Assembly (NCBI RefSeq): GCF_907165205.1
Contig: NC_058189.1
Location: 2,978,501-3,042,500, forward strand
Length of the DNA: 64,000 nucleotides
From: Coccinella septempunctata
Taxonomy: Eukaryota > Arthropoda > Insecta > Coleoptera > Coccinellidae
Direction: 5' to 3'
Shown: positions 51,245 through 63,748 of the stretch, piece by piece
Layout: every line of letters starts with the position of its first letter
Numbering within the stretch: the first letter of the stretch is position 1
Program-made: the position numbers and the translations under genes
The notes under the pieces: model-generated
Told to the model about the DNA's origin: nothing
What the model saw: only the letters and a program-made list of their open reading frames with translations
Database searches by the model: none

Positions 51245-54200
51245 CTATAGTTCTTCATGCCTTTTCGCCGTTTTCGAAATTATGTAAGTATTGAGATCTG
51301 AAGGCAACGTAGCATTGTATAAAATTTCAGCCAAACCCCAGTACCTCTTCCTCAACACATGCGCACTAGCCTTGGGCTGCCTATTTCTAGTAAATATCCC
51401 TTTTTTATTACCGCCAACTCTCGTATACGTTTGGGCAGTTTTGAAATCGGCAAAGTTCCATATGAACTCTCCGATAAAATATCCCTGATCCCTCAACAAA
51501 TCAAACGCTTGAAAATGTTTGGACATCAAATCGACCTGGTATTCTTCCGACCAGATGTAGTCTGGTAGAAAATGCAAGCCTTCCAAAGTGTCCCCACCGT
51601 ACTCCTGAAGAATAACGGGCTTTTGAAAACGATCATGCCAACATTTCGCTTCCTCCATCACTGCCTCAGTGATGACATCGATGTTTCCACCGTTATTATA
51701 CCAACCGTTGTACCGATTGAAACTAATTATGTCCACGAATGATGAAGATGCTGTTACTTTACATCCTTGGGCTTCAACAATTGTTACAGGTCTTGAATTA
51801 TCTAATTCTCTTATATGATCAATGAGTTCTTTGAAATAAGCCTTAGCAGCAGCCTGTTGCGTTCTAGGCTCATTTGCTGCAGACCATAAAATAACGCTCG
51901 GTCTATTTTTATCCCTCCTGATCAATTCAGTCAACGACTTCTTATGATTTTTCAACAATGCATCACTGAAACCCTCAACGTTAACCCCAGGACATTCATC
52001 GATAACCATTATACCCAGTGAATCTGCAAGATCCATTATTTCTTCTGCATAAGGGTAATGAGATGTTCTATATGCGTTAGCTCCAATCCATTTGATGAGA
52101 TTATAATCCCGCATTATGAGAGGAAGATCCAAACCTTTGCCTCTTATGTCCGAATCTTCGTGCTTGCCAAAACCATGAAGGTAAATTGGCTTATTATTGA
52201 TCGTAAAAGTGGTATTGGTCCATGATAGTTTACGGATTCCTATTGGAAGTCGGTAGACGTCTACCAAATCACCATTGTCGTCTACCAGTTTTGCCTCGAA
52301 AGTATATTGGTAACCAGGTTCTTCATGCATAAGATAAGGCCACCATAGTTTTGGATTTTCAACTATTAATTTACCATCACCTGTAAAACCATATGCATCT
52401 CTCTTATTTACAAATAGCACAAAACTAGTTGGAGGAAACAATGCAAACCAAAATTGATTATCTAATGTACTGAACTACACTGCGCAAAAAAATTAACGCA
52501 CATTCTGAAAATCTCAATTTTAATGAAAGTTAACTCTACATTGACTTTATAACTTATTTTTTATGTTCTCTCGGGAAGGTTTTATTAAATGGAAGAAAAA
52601 TTCAGGATTTCACCGAATCTCATGTGAAAGAAGAGAAATGAACAATTTTCAAAATACTGAAATGCTGATAAGTGATTTAATACTTGGTATTTCCACCCCT
52701 TGCGTTAATTACAGCTCGGCAACGACGGTTCATACTTAAAATGAGTGATCTTAAAATGTTCTGATCTAATCCTTCCCAGATTTCTCCGACTTGGATTCCT
52801 AAGTCATTGAGAGTAGCTGGATGATTTTCTGAACTTCTCAGCCTTCTATTGAGGTTGTCCAAAACCTGCTCAATCGGATTGAGATCTGGACTTCTTGCTG
52901 GCCATTCCATTCGAGAGACTTCAACCTCTTCAAGGTACTCCTGAACGATGCGCGTACGATGGGGTCTGGCATTATCGTCCATAAAAATGAAATTTTCACC
53001 AATATATGGGACAAATGGCACTACATGCTCTTCAAGAATGTTCCTTATATACTTATCAGCATTCATAGCTCCATTATCTATAACGACCACTAGGTCTGTG
53101 CGAGCAGTCAAAGATATTCCACCCCATACCATAATCGATCCTCCCCCGAAACCAGTAGTATTCAAGAAATTGCACTGATCATATCTTTCATGTGGACGTC
53201 TGTGTACAAGAGAACGTCGATCACATAATGGTAGAGGCAGAATCTAGACTCATCTGTGAAGAGAACTCTTTCCCAATCGGCCTCTTCCCAATGGATATGC
53301 TCTTTCGCAAAATCCAAACGCGCCCTTCGATGGGCTGGGCCTCTTGCCGCGACACGAGGCCTTAAATCATATTCTCTGAGGCGATTTCTTATTGTCTGAG
53401 TGCTAATTTGCACCTCATGAGTTTGCTCAAGCTGAATTTGAAGGCGGCGAGCGGTTGCAAACCGTTGTCTCAACAAAGAAACTCTCAAGTAACGTTCCTG
53501 AATGGCAGTTGTTACCCGTGGTCTACCCTGTTCTGGTCTTCGGACATTCATACCTTTCTCCTTGAATCGCTGCAACATTCTGGACACACTTGTATGGGAA
53601 ACTCCAAACCTTTCTGCAATTCTTGTGTATGTCCACCCTTCTTCTCGCAAAACTACCGCTTGGGCACATTCCTCTTGGGTCAAATTGCGTGTTTCGCGTT
53701 GCATTGCGATCGAGTGTAGAAAATCAAACGAAAGAAAAACTATTGATCACTAGAATTGATCGATAACGACTGATTTTAGAATGGAGCTAATACATTCAAA
53801 ATCTGATAATATCATCTTTTTTTATTCCTGCTGGGAAACAACATCTGTATAGAAGAAAACCGTTGAAAGTGGATAACATATGCATGCATAATTCTGATAA
53901 AAATAATCATCATTGAGAACACCTTCAGTTGTAGAATAAATTTGAGATTTCCATAATGTGCGTTAATTTTTTTGCGCAGTGTATTTAAAAACTGATAAGA
54001 TCCTTATTCCATAAGAAATTTTACTTGAATTCATAAAATTAATTGACAATGGTTTGAATGAATAACATAATCCAAATAGGAGCTACATTTTTCCAATCCA
54101 CTCTCTATCTAGCACATTACTCATAGCATAAATCACTCTTATCTACATGCCCAATTAATCCCAACCAAATGAATATGAGTAACATGATCAAACAGTCTGC

Positions 54201-55017
54201 ACAAAAGATTACCTTCATCGCATATGCTAGTAGCAACCACGTTTCCCATTTTATCATAAAGCTGAACATGGCAGGTCACATTTTCATCGGAGCAGTTTGT
54301 AAAAGCAACATTGAAAGAAATAAGTGCTGTTCCATTCTCTATGCTTTCAGTCACAATAGTTATATCATCGATGTATATTATTGGTGTTGAATATAAAAAT
54401 ACTGATCTATCAATTCCAGCATAGTTGAAAAAATCAAATGTGTAAGTCTGCGATACTCGTCCACTACTCAAAGTTTCCAGTTTTCCTTGAGGTATCGTGT
54501 CCTCCAATAAAGTGTTATCACATGAAACCGTTACCCTATTTTCCTTGCCAAAATTAACGAAATCAGTAATCTCTACTTGAAAAGGTAAATGACCAATTTG
54601 ATGAGATAGTACTTTGATACCGTTAATCCACACTTCAGCAGCATACGAAACAGATCCAAATCTCAGCCAAACTCTTTTTGAATCGGACCACGAAACAGGT
54701 ACATAAAAGAACTGCTCATACCAAACTATTCCTACATGGTCTCTTATACTCCAATCTGTTGTTATATCATTATAACTTGCAGGTATTGGCATCAATTGTA
54801 CTGTAGTGTTTAGATCTATAAATCTGTGTTTATACCAATATTTTGAATATCCTTCTAACGGCTGAGACATATTGGCTGGTATGAAATTCCATAATCCATC
54901 TAGAGACACTTTCTCTCTTGTTTCAGTCGTCTTTGGGTATAATACACCTTTGCTAGGTTCTTGAGAAACAGACAATCCGAAGAGTAGAGCAAAAAAGTAA
55001 AAACTAATGGCACTCAT
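51245..55017 (-). CDS. GUSB: Beta-glucuronidase (glycoside hydrolase family 2)
   Basis: Hydrolyses terminal beta-D-glucuronic acid from glycosaminoglycans and conjugates, normally in lysosomes or the ER lumen. Two coding exons, 55017-54213 and 52380-51245, join across GAAG|GTAATC and TTTTACAG|GTGATGG to give 646 aa, the usual family length. The ATG at 55017 is preferred over an in-frame GTG at 55038. The first 20 or so residues (MSAISFYFFALLFGLSVS) form a signal peptide. The jelly-roll sugar-binding and Ig-like domains occupy exon 1 and early exon 2; the TIM barrel follows. The acid/base Glu is E439 (SAANEP), the nucleophile is E528 (ILQEYGGD), and the glucuronidase-specific N-x-K motif is N593-K-K595 in RVGGNKKGIF. 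The C-terminus is KRHEEL, a KDEL-like ER-retrieval variant. A TATA-like GTATATATAGC lies about 70-80 bp upstream (55088-55098). A poly(A) signal is at 51074-51079. The gene appears intact even though its only intron holds a Tc1 element. Confidence 0.95.
52478..53981 (-). mobile_element. Tc1 element copy C, in the beta-glucuronidase intron
   Basis: The element is 1,504 bp, flanked by TA (52476-52477 and 53982-53983). The transposase starts at ATG 53704 and runs open for about 170 codons. A 2-bp insertion near 53224-53226 (ATCACATAATGG instead of ATCACAATGG) shifts it into the frame ending at 52677. Apart from this it is the best preserved copy. Without it the host intron would be about 326 bp. 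Confidence 0.92.
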
Positions 55018-55087
55018 GACTAGAATGTAAAATTTCACTTTTTAACTAATTCATGAGAAGTTTCTAGGATATATCAGAGACTCTCTG

Positions 55088-55098
55088 GCTATATATAC
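55088..55098 (-). promoter_or_regulatory. Putative TATA box of beta-glucuronidase gene
   Basis: The minus-strand sequence GTATATATAGC sits about 71-81 bp upstream of the ATG at 55017. This would place transcription start near 55060 and give a 5' UTR of about 40-50 nt. It is a motif match only; local AT-richness makes chance matches possible. Confidence 0.4.
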
Positions 55099-55494
55099 TT
55101 ATTGCTTTTGATATCTCAGTTCATTCTAAGTGGTACGGGGTACTATCAAGTTGATAAATATTTAAATGGAATATTCAAATGGAACTGATAAAACAAAAGC
55201 TTTTCTTAAAATGAAAACACTCCATTATCTTGAGGAATACGAATATAGTCAACAAACCACATATTTGTATCAATTTGAATGGACTGGATAATTCGAAATT
55301 TTCATAACATTATCTGATACTCATTGATGAAATTCAAAGCTAATAGGTCAACGCACTCTTTCTTCAAATACGTGCAACAAAATGAGCTGATTAATCAGAA
55401 GGAACTTGAACTAGTCGATTCTCAGGTAACAATAATGAAATTTTTTACCCAGAGATAGATTCCTTATCATCAAAACAAAATCAATCTCGTAGCA

Positions 55495-55670
55495 AAGAGA
55501 TCTCTCTCTCTCCTCCTCTTCGTAATCTACCCTCCATAATTTTTGTCAAGAAGATACAGCTAAAAGATTATATAGTTAACTCAAGGAGATATAGAGAAGA
55601 TATGGATCCTATATCTCTAGCTATATCCTATATCTATATCTCTAGATCCTATATCTATAGCACAGAACAC
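55495..55670. repeat. Simple-sequence tract (TC-rich and ATATCT-rich)
   Basis: GATCTCTCTCTCTCCTCCTC is followed by imperfect CTATATC/TCTAGATCC reiterations, upstream of the beta-glucuronidase gene. Confidence 0.7.
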
Positions 55671-57880
55671 AGAACATAAACATCCAGAGACTGGCTATGT
55701 CCAAAGAGGAAGATCAGAGACAATCTGGTTGACTCTGGAAAGAGACAACAACAAATGATCAACAACTGGCTGTATTTTCTTTGTAATTAGTGGTCTATGA
55801 ATGCAGTAGAGACAGAGACAACCTGTCTCTGAGTAGATAGGCAGTGGCGTAGCATAATGATAAGACACTACACAAGTACTACAGACCCCAGATAAGACTA
55901 CTTGATAATGATAATGTTTTGATTGGCAACTACGTCGTAACAGACAAAACGCAACCTTCTGGAAAAAGTCTTTATAGACGGCTGTGAGACTACATGAACA
56001 CACATCGGTCCTACATTTTTATGAGGTATGAGAGAAAGCTAACAAAAGAATATTTGCATGAGGCAGAGTTGTCTCTGGCAGAGTCTGGAACGAAGACAGT
56101 TGTTGCAGATCTGAATTGCCCGAACTTTCAATGTAGTGAGCTATGGCAAGATTTCAGAATATTTAGGCTGAATGAAAAGAAGAAATTTTGATTGTGTAAT
56201 TATTCGATATACAAATCGAACATTATACACGTACACACGGGGTCACTCATAAGCATAACGACAGAGACAAGAGCATAACGAGGCCTTTAGCAAGGATTAT
56301 AGAGTTAGGTTAAGTTAACTCTATAATCTTTGGCCTTTAGTTCATAATTCAAACTTCTTTTGCTTACTTATTCGTTCATACTTACTCATGAAATATAAGG
56401 CCTTTATCTTAATATTTCTCATTTGGATACATTGGAATAATTTGAAATTACATATTTGCTTCTTGGCAGCCATGAATTCAAACCTGGAAAATATTCCATA
56501 TCAATCCATTATTACGCGAATTTACAATTGTGATCTGAAAATATTAGATTAGTAATTATTCAATTCAGTAATTAATAATTCTGAACTGACAATTCCAAAA
56601 TTTAGCAAAAGCGCTGTTGACGCTTTTCCATTCTACAACTTTTCGTAAATTCCCAAAATAATTCATACAATAATACATATTTCTCATTCACCAACTCGGG
56701 AGAGTCTTTAAAACACTCTAAATTGATTCATTAACCCTCAACCTACGTTGTGGAGTCCCTCGGACTTTCGCATGTTGAAATAATCGTATAAAACTTCGCT
56801 TTTATTGATTCGCGCTTCTGAGTACTTTCCTGTGGTGGGATAATTCATCGAGTTATTTCTGACTCAGTGGAATTCGTTGAATTCTTACAGTAGTTCTTAG
56901 TAGAAAGCACTCTGAGCAACTTGGTTCGACTCGCGTGACGCTGTTGGTGTAATTTTTCAATGCAGAGACTATGGCGCGAACGTAGTGAAGAAAAGAGATT
57001 CAAAGTTTGGAGAGAAAAACTGCAAAAATTCATTTGCCTGCAATATAGAAAAAAAAATTTGCTTTGAAACGCCTACACATGACTCGTAATTTCCAATCTT
57101 TTTTTCAATGAGATTTAGAGCATTGCCGGTATTTTTCTCTTTAAAATCAGCGGTTCAAATTCTCAGTCTTGCATTACTACAGAAAACACTGAGGAAAACA
57201 CCCTTGTCCAATGAATCAAGAGAAAATCCTAATGTACATATTGGTAGAGATCTTTTGAATTGTTTATTACTCTGACTGGGAGTGTTGAACTTTCTGGGCA
57301 CGCCGGTTGAGGGTTAATGGCTTCAAGAAAAAATAAATAAATAAAAATTAGCAATTTTCTTGTACCAAACAAATTTGAAAAAAATAGAAGTTCATCTTTG
57401 ATTGAAGTTATTTGAAATTACCGCCTTGATAACCTTCCTGCTGAGTTTGATGTATATTGTATTTGTTGGTTTTCATATCAATGGATGTATTACTGAATAA
57501 ATTCCGATTTATTTTAACGTGTTCACTTTTCAGTTTTATATTTTCTCAAAATGAATTATGGAATCCCTTTATCACTGGAAGTTAGGTATTTGCACCCTTG
57601 CCATAGACAAACCTTGCATTTAAAATTCAATAGAGATGGAGTTTATGAAAGGCAATTACCAGTTATCCATCGTGTCTTGAGGGTAACACTTATTTCAAGA
57701 CAACTATAATTGCTTCAGCAGTTCTAAAATCTCACAAACAGCAGAGAATGCTTTATTCATCCCCCAGTACATCCAATTTGGAACATAACGTTTAAGTTTC
57801 AAGAGAAATAACTAGATTAACTAGTCATCAACTATTTCAGTTGAACAACAGAATACACATTATCAAGTGTTTTGAAATAG
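55671..57880. other. Intergenic sequence between beta-glucuronidase and LSM5; no gene seen
   Basis: Short frames only. Contains GAGACA-rich stretches (55690-56110) and otherwise unremarkable AT-rich DNA. Confidence 0.5.
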
Positions 57881-57988
57881 GTAATTTATTTTTGTAGAAA
57901 ATGCCAATTTGAAATCATATAACACTTATTCAATAAAGAAGTCTTACATCAAAAGTAAAAGAAATTATTTATTATTTGGTTCCATATT

Positions 57989-58407
57989 TCACTCAGGCAT
58001 TTCTCCCCCTGGGACCAACTGAAAAAAGAATAAAGCAATAGTACGATCTACTGCTTTAGGGAAGTATGAATTTTGAGGGTTTCTTACCATGGTAATATTA
58101 TTTCCGTTCAATAATATTTGGTCTAGTTTTGTAATTCTTCGCCCTTCAGGTGTTGACTCATATTCTGTTACATCTTCCAATAACATGTTGACAAAATCAT
58201 CGAAACCAGCTAGTGTTCCTACCATTTCTTTATCATTTTTCATAATAATATGAATTCGTGAACCTATACATTTGTCTACGAGTTCTACAAAAAAAAATGT
58301 TTTCATTACTGAATATCAAGTAAAACATAATTGCAAATTCAGAATAATCCGTATATCAACCAACCTAAAGGTAGTAAAGTTGTGGAGGAAACTGGCATTG
58401 TAGACAT
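57989..58407 (-). CDS. LSM5: U6 snRNA-associated Sm-like protein LSm5
   Basis: Component of the Lsm2-8 ring that binds the 3' end of U6 snRNA in the nucleus, and of the Lsm1-7 ring that promotes mRNA decapping. Three exons: 58407-58365 (MSTMPVSSTTLLPL), 58284-58088 and 58018-57989 (LVPGGEMPE, stop TGA). Introns are 80 and 69 bp with GT-AG borders and consistent phases. The product is 89 aa, close to the roughly 91 aa of animal LSM5. The Sm1 motif (ELVDKCIGSRIHIIM...GFDDFVNM) and the Sm2 motif (ILLNGNNITM) are both present and highly conserved. A poly(A) signal (AATAAA on the minus strand) is near 57886-57891. The longer uninterrupted frame across 57989-58306 is intron read-through. Confidence 0.96.
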
Positions 58408-60479
58408 TTTGAGTGCAATTGAATGGAAAAATGAGTCGCAAAAGTTTATTTGAGTTTCAATTTTCAAATTTACTTTGAAAATTTGTGAGGTTAGACAGCA
58501 AAACCACGGTGTTTACCAATCTGACAGAATTATTTCTGTGGTGCATTGCTTTCAACATAGAACCACTACTATGTTAGACAAGAAGAAGAAGGAAAAGTTA
58601 ATCTCTGGTTTGTACCTCTTTGCTTTCAATGCCAATGAATAATAGGTCCGTTGACTTTTAGGTCAAACATAACATTTATTGGAACTACTGGGGTTGTCAA
58701 AATTTCAGGTTATGTTTATTTGCCATAACAAATACCGGTGACCTTTCTTGAATATGTTAAATTTTTGGGGAGATGAATGGAACTAGCGTGTCTTTACAAC
58801 TATTTCATGATCAATTCGGTATTGGTGAATCTCGCAGAGTTTCCCGATTATTTCAAAAACTTGTATTGCCCCTAGGGAAGCCTTGCGCAGCTGCGTCAAT
58901 CATCTTTGTTGTTATTCCTGTAATGTCACAATCCGATTTGTGATGAAAGCGAGTTGCTCCGTCGGAAGCAAATATGGTAGGCGTTTATTCTGGTAGTGAT
59001 AGTTTGTGTGTTTTTTCTAATGTTTTAGCTTAATTTTTGTAAACCTGTGTCTAAAATCGCGACAATAATGTTTGTGTTTTGTAACTATCTGGATGTTTAG
59101 TCATCAAAATAACTGGTGAGCCATTTTGCAGTCCATATAGGCAATAATAGGCATGTATATGTAGGCCCGATTCCTACATCGCTCAAGAAAAAAGGAGCAT
59201 TTTGATTTTCCTATCAACAATTTCCAGGAAATACACCTTTTCTTTCATTTTTTTCAATTCGATAGGTTAATGTTTATTCAACTCCCAAGAGCTTTCAACC
59301 GTCAGAATTTATAAATACATACAAATTTCTGGGAATTCTAGTGATTCAATCGATAAAAATTAAAGAGTGTTGAAAACTGTTTCTCATCGATTCAAGCTAG
59401 TACTTTTCATTACCGATTTGTTATTGAATGTGGATGATTAACTTAACATCAAGTACCAAACAAGAAAAATACAATGTATAATTTAATTTCCCAGCATTGT
59501 GTACAAGGGAGTACCAAAAAATTTTCGAAGGTTGGTGAGCGGAGGACCGAAATTTGCTCGCAAGGTGGGATCATGTGAATTTGAATTCTAAACAAAAAAA
59601 AAACTTTTTGAGATGAAGATTCTTTCAAGACATAAGACGATAAAACATGAAAAAATGCTTCAGTTTGGGCATTGATTTCTGAGTTCAGGAGAAAACTGTT
59701 AGTTTTTCAGTACATCGTAGGCGATGAAAAAAGGTCCGAAAAGTGAAAAAATAATGTTTCATGATAATAAATTGATATAGCATGTATATTGATTAAATTC
59801 GAAAAATCGTTTCTGTTAGATTGAAAGTTTGCTGGGATCGATAGTTGTATGTATAGATTTTGTATTTTTTCTGCATCCAGGAAGAAATCGCCAAAAAAAA
59901 TCTGACGTAAGCACAATGTCGAATTCGATATAATGCACTTTACAAAAATTTCAAAAAATCATAACTGCCGAACTAAGAGTTTCCCGAGGAGTTTCCGCAG
60001 AATGAAACTAATATGATCAGATTCCTTATAAAGAATCTCGTAAAGAATTCTATCTATAAAAAAATAATCATTAAAATCTGAGGTGGAGCATAGATCGAAG
60101 TTTTACCTTGCTGAAAAACTCTGCATGAATTTTATAAGAATTTATTTCAAGCATTCTTCGAAAGTCTTAAATTGATTTATTCCTGACATCAATGAAAGGG
60201 GACAAATTTAGGCTATCTGACTTACCCATTTCAATCAAATGTAGGTATTTAAATTTAATTAAAAAAATTATAAAATACAATACACAAGATACAAAACGCT
60301 TGAACAGAGTTGAACACCTCGTGCCCATTCAGTAATTCAGAAAACCGACCTAATCTGTTTTTACAAACCAATTTTTTAAGGTTCGAACTTTTTATTATCT
60401 TCAAAATGTCAGATTAAGAAAACCCCTCCTGATTAGTGTCAGAATAATGGATCAACACATCTGCAACACCCAAATTAAC
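58408..60479. other. Upstream of LSM5; no confident gene
   Basis: Two short plus-strand frames start at ATG 58571 (MLDKKKKEKLISG, followed by a possible GTTTGT donor) and ATG 58774 (MNGTSVSLQLFHDQFGIGES, about 50 codons). Either could be an exon of a divergent gene, but neither is recognised and no splice chain could be built. Confidence 0.3.
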
Positions 60480-60930
60480 CATCTGTATGAAAATCTGACA
60501 CGCTCGAGTATGTACAAGTAACGATTTTTTTTTTACATTTTCAAAGGACCGCTGTGACCTTGCGTCACGTCCAAATTGTCAGTCCCTTGAAAAATAGCTT
60601 CCTTTGGGTCTAATTAACATATCCTCCAAAAATCTGACACGCTGGAATTTTTTTTTACCTTTTTCAACTCTTCCGTACGGTCAGTCCCACCGCGCAAACT
60701 GCCAGATAAGCATGAATTCATTATCAGAGACACGTAGGGCATATTATACAGTATCTTAATCTGACACGCTCGAGTATGTACACCTGACGAGTTTTTTTAT
60801 AATACATCTTTGAGACCCTGCAGACCGAGCTGCAGACGCTTTCCCCACCGCTGAAAGTGCATACATCATAGAACCTTTTTTTCTTTTTATCATCTAATCT
60901 TCAAAATCCACGACGCTCGAGTAAATCCCG
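60480..60930. repeat. Degenerate repeat cluster (ATCTGACACGCTCGAGTATG)
   Basis: Units sharing AAATCTGACACGCT(C/G)GA(G/A)T followed by poly(T) begin near 60490, 60628, 60750 and 60910 at irregular spacing of about 140-150 bp. No coding frame is recognised and the family is unknown to me. Confidence 0.55.
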
Positions 60931-61146
60931 ATTTAGCATCGTCGGCTCCCCAACTATCAGTGATACATCAAATTAAAGGTCATTCGATTAAACCCATTCA
61001 GCAGCGTTACTGAAAGTAAAATTGGTTATGCCGTTTTTTGCCAAATAATATCAAGTTACCGTATGCCTTTTCGCATTTGATATTTTTCTTTACTCAACAA
61101 TTTTCTTTATCAAAAAAATTTCCTTGACTCAATTCGCTTGCTGATA

Positions 61147-63288
61147 CACTGCGCAAAAAAATTAACGCACATTCTGAAAATCTCAATTTTAATGAAAGTT
61201 AACTTAACTTAACTTAAGTTGACTTTATAACTTATTTTTTATGTTTTCTCGGGAAGGTTTTGAACGAAACAAGACACATTGAATAGAAGAAAAATTGAGG
61301 ATTTCACCGAATCTTATGTGAAAGAAGAGAAATGAACAATTTTCAAAATACTGAAATGCTGATAAGTGATTTAATACTTGGTATTTCCACCCCTTGCGTT
61401 AATTACAGCTCGGCAACGACGGTTCATACTCAAAATGAGTGATCTTAAAATGTTCTGATCTAATCCTTCCCAGATTTCTCCGAGTTGGATTCCTAAGTCA
61501 TTAAGAGTAGCTGGATGATTTTCTGAACTTCTCAGTCTTCTATCGAGGTTGTCCCAAACCTGCTCAATCGGATTGAGATCTGGACTTAGTGCTGGCCATT
61601 CCATTCGAGAGACTTCAACCTCTTCAAGGTACTCCTGAACGATGCGCGCACGATGGGGTCTGGCATTATCGTCCATAAAAATGAAATGTTCACCAATGTA
61701 TGGGGCAAATGGCACTACATGCTCTTCCAGAATGTTCCTTATATACTTATCAGCATTCATAGCTCCATTATCAACGACCACTAGGTCTGTGCGAGCAGTC
61801 AAAGATATTCCACCCCATACCATAATCGATCCTCCCCCAAAACCAGTAGTATTCAGGAAATTGCACTGAGCATATCTTTCATGTGGACGTCTGTATACAA
61901 GGGAACGTCAATCACAATGGTAGAGGCAGAATCTAGACTCATCTGTGAAGAGAACTCTTTCCCAATCGGCCTCTTCCCAATGGATATGCTCTCTCGCAAA
62001 ATCCAAACGCACCCTTCGATGGGCTGGGGTAAGAGCTGGGCATCTTGCCGCGACACGAGTCCTTAAATCATAGTCTCTGAGGCGATTTCTTATTGTCTGA
62101 GTGCTAATTTGCACCTCATGAGTTTGATCAAGCTGAATTTGAACGAGGCGATCGGTTGCAAACCGTTGTCTCAACGAAGAAACTCTCAAGTAACGTTCTT
62201 GAATGGCAGTTGTTACCCGTGGTCTACCCTGTCCTGGTCTTCGGACATTCATACCTGTCTCCCTGAATCGCTGCAACATTCTGGACACACTTGTATGGGA
62301 AATTCCAAACCTTTTTGCAATTCTTGTATATGTCCACCCTTCTTCTCGCAAAACTACCGCTTTTTTTTTTTTTTTTTTTTGTTATCGTTTATTGCTTTTT
62401 TACAATCTACTTCACAGGGAGTATTAAGTAAAACAAATGAAAGTAATAGTCGTGGAAGTGAGGTGCCCACTGGCACCAGCACTTATTTATTGATGCTGTA
62501 GTAGGTCTTCAGGCCAGAATTTTTTTAGTCTTCGGTTGGGTGGTCCATTCCTGTACAGATTTTCGATATGGTCATTTGTGTGGCCCGTTATTCGGTTTTG
62601 GTAGTTGGTGGCAACTGTTTTGATTTCTTTGCTTATAAACGGTATTTGAAGGTCCTCATGTAGGGTTTTGTTGCTTACGTACCAAGGAGCATTTACCATA
62701 GAACGGAGAGTTTTTGACTGGAATCTTTGTATTATGTTGATTCTTGATGATTTCGCACAACCCCAAAGTTGCAGGCCATACGTCCAAATGGGTTTCAGCA
62801 TTACTTTGTACAGTAATACCTTGTTGTTGACGGAAAGTTTAGATTTTCTCCCCAGTAGCCAGTACATCTGTCTGGATTTGATGTCTAGTTGTTTTCTCTT
62901 TGTTTGTATGTGCTTTTCCCAAGTGAGTCGTCGAAGTGCAAGCCAAGGAAAACTACCGCTTGGGCACATTCCTCTTGGGTCAAACTGCGTGTTTCGCTTT
63001 TCATAGCGATCGAGTGTAGAAAATCAAACGAAAGAAAAACTATTGATCACTAGAATTGATCGAGAACAACTGATTTTATGATGATTTTATGGAGCCAATA
63101 CATTCAAAATCTGATAATATCATCTTTTTTATTCCTGCTGGGAAAAAACATCAGTATTGAAGAAAACCGTTGAAAGTGGATAACATATGCATGCATAATT
63201 CTGATGAAAATAATTATCATTGAGAACACCTTCAGTTGTAGAATAAATTTGAGATTTCCACAATGTGCGTTATTTTTTTTGCGCAGTG
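61147..63288 (-). mobile_element. Tc1 element copy D, interrupted by a jockey fragment
   Basis: TA-flanked Tc1 (61145-61146, 63289-63290) of the same family. The catalytic half at 61371-62056 encodes IMVWGGISLTARTDL through RGGNTKY. Frame breaks occur around 61915, and a 586-bp LINE insertion splits the N-terminal HTH region after EECAQA. Confidence 0.9.
62363..62948 (-). mobile_element. 5'-truncated jockey-clade LINE nested in Tc1 copy D
   Basis: A 13-bp target-site duplication, AAAACTACCGCTT, lies at 62350-62362 and 62949-62961. A poly(T) run (poly(A) on the minus strand) is at 62361-62380. The minus-strand frame encodes the C-terminal reverse-transcriptase region typical of jockey: LDIKSRQMYWLLGRKSKLS, LKPIWTYGLQLWGCAKSS and SKTLRSMVNAPWYVSNKTL. 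Only the last 150 or so codons remain, so it was dead on arrival. Confidence 0.9.
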
Positions 63289-63748
63289 TATAATATATAC
63301 TAAATACCGAGCTAAATACCTACTCGAGTGTGGAACAAGCCTTACAAGGTACTACATTCTGGCGATATTTAAAACTTTCTAAGTTGTTATTCTCCGAAAT
63401 ATAATTTCGCTACTGCAACCAATACTCGTCCAAAAGTTAGACAGGATTTCATTAATTAGGACACAAAGAGACAAACTTGGAAGCCAGAATTGCTGCAAGG
63501 AGATAGATTCACGTCAATAATCCAGCGCGCCATTGGAACAAGAGGACAGAGCGAAGCCAATGGGAATTAAAAGCTGCTTTATTAATAAATAATTCCGGTA
63601 TGGCATGAATGCAATCTCGTGCCCTTTTAGAGAGACAAGCAGTTTTCAATGAAACCCACGACTGAATACTGATTATATTACTGGAGAGCATCGCTCGGGT
63701 AGTCGAAAAGGGTAGGGTTTCTATTTGATGAGAAGAATTTTGTACATA

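Noticed and set aside
52381..52441. Apparent start of a separate GH2 protein at 52441 (MFPPTSFVLF...)
   Set aside because: This is intron read-through. The acceptor TTTTACAG at 52381-52387 joins in frame to the donor at 54212, restoring one beta-glucuronidase.
58571..58615. First exon of a gene divergent from LSM5 (MLDKKKKEKLISG)
   Set aside because: A plausible ATG and donor, but no matching downstream exon could be found and the peptide is not recognised.
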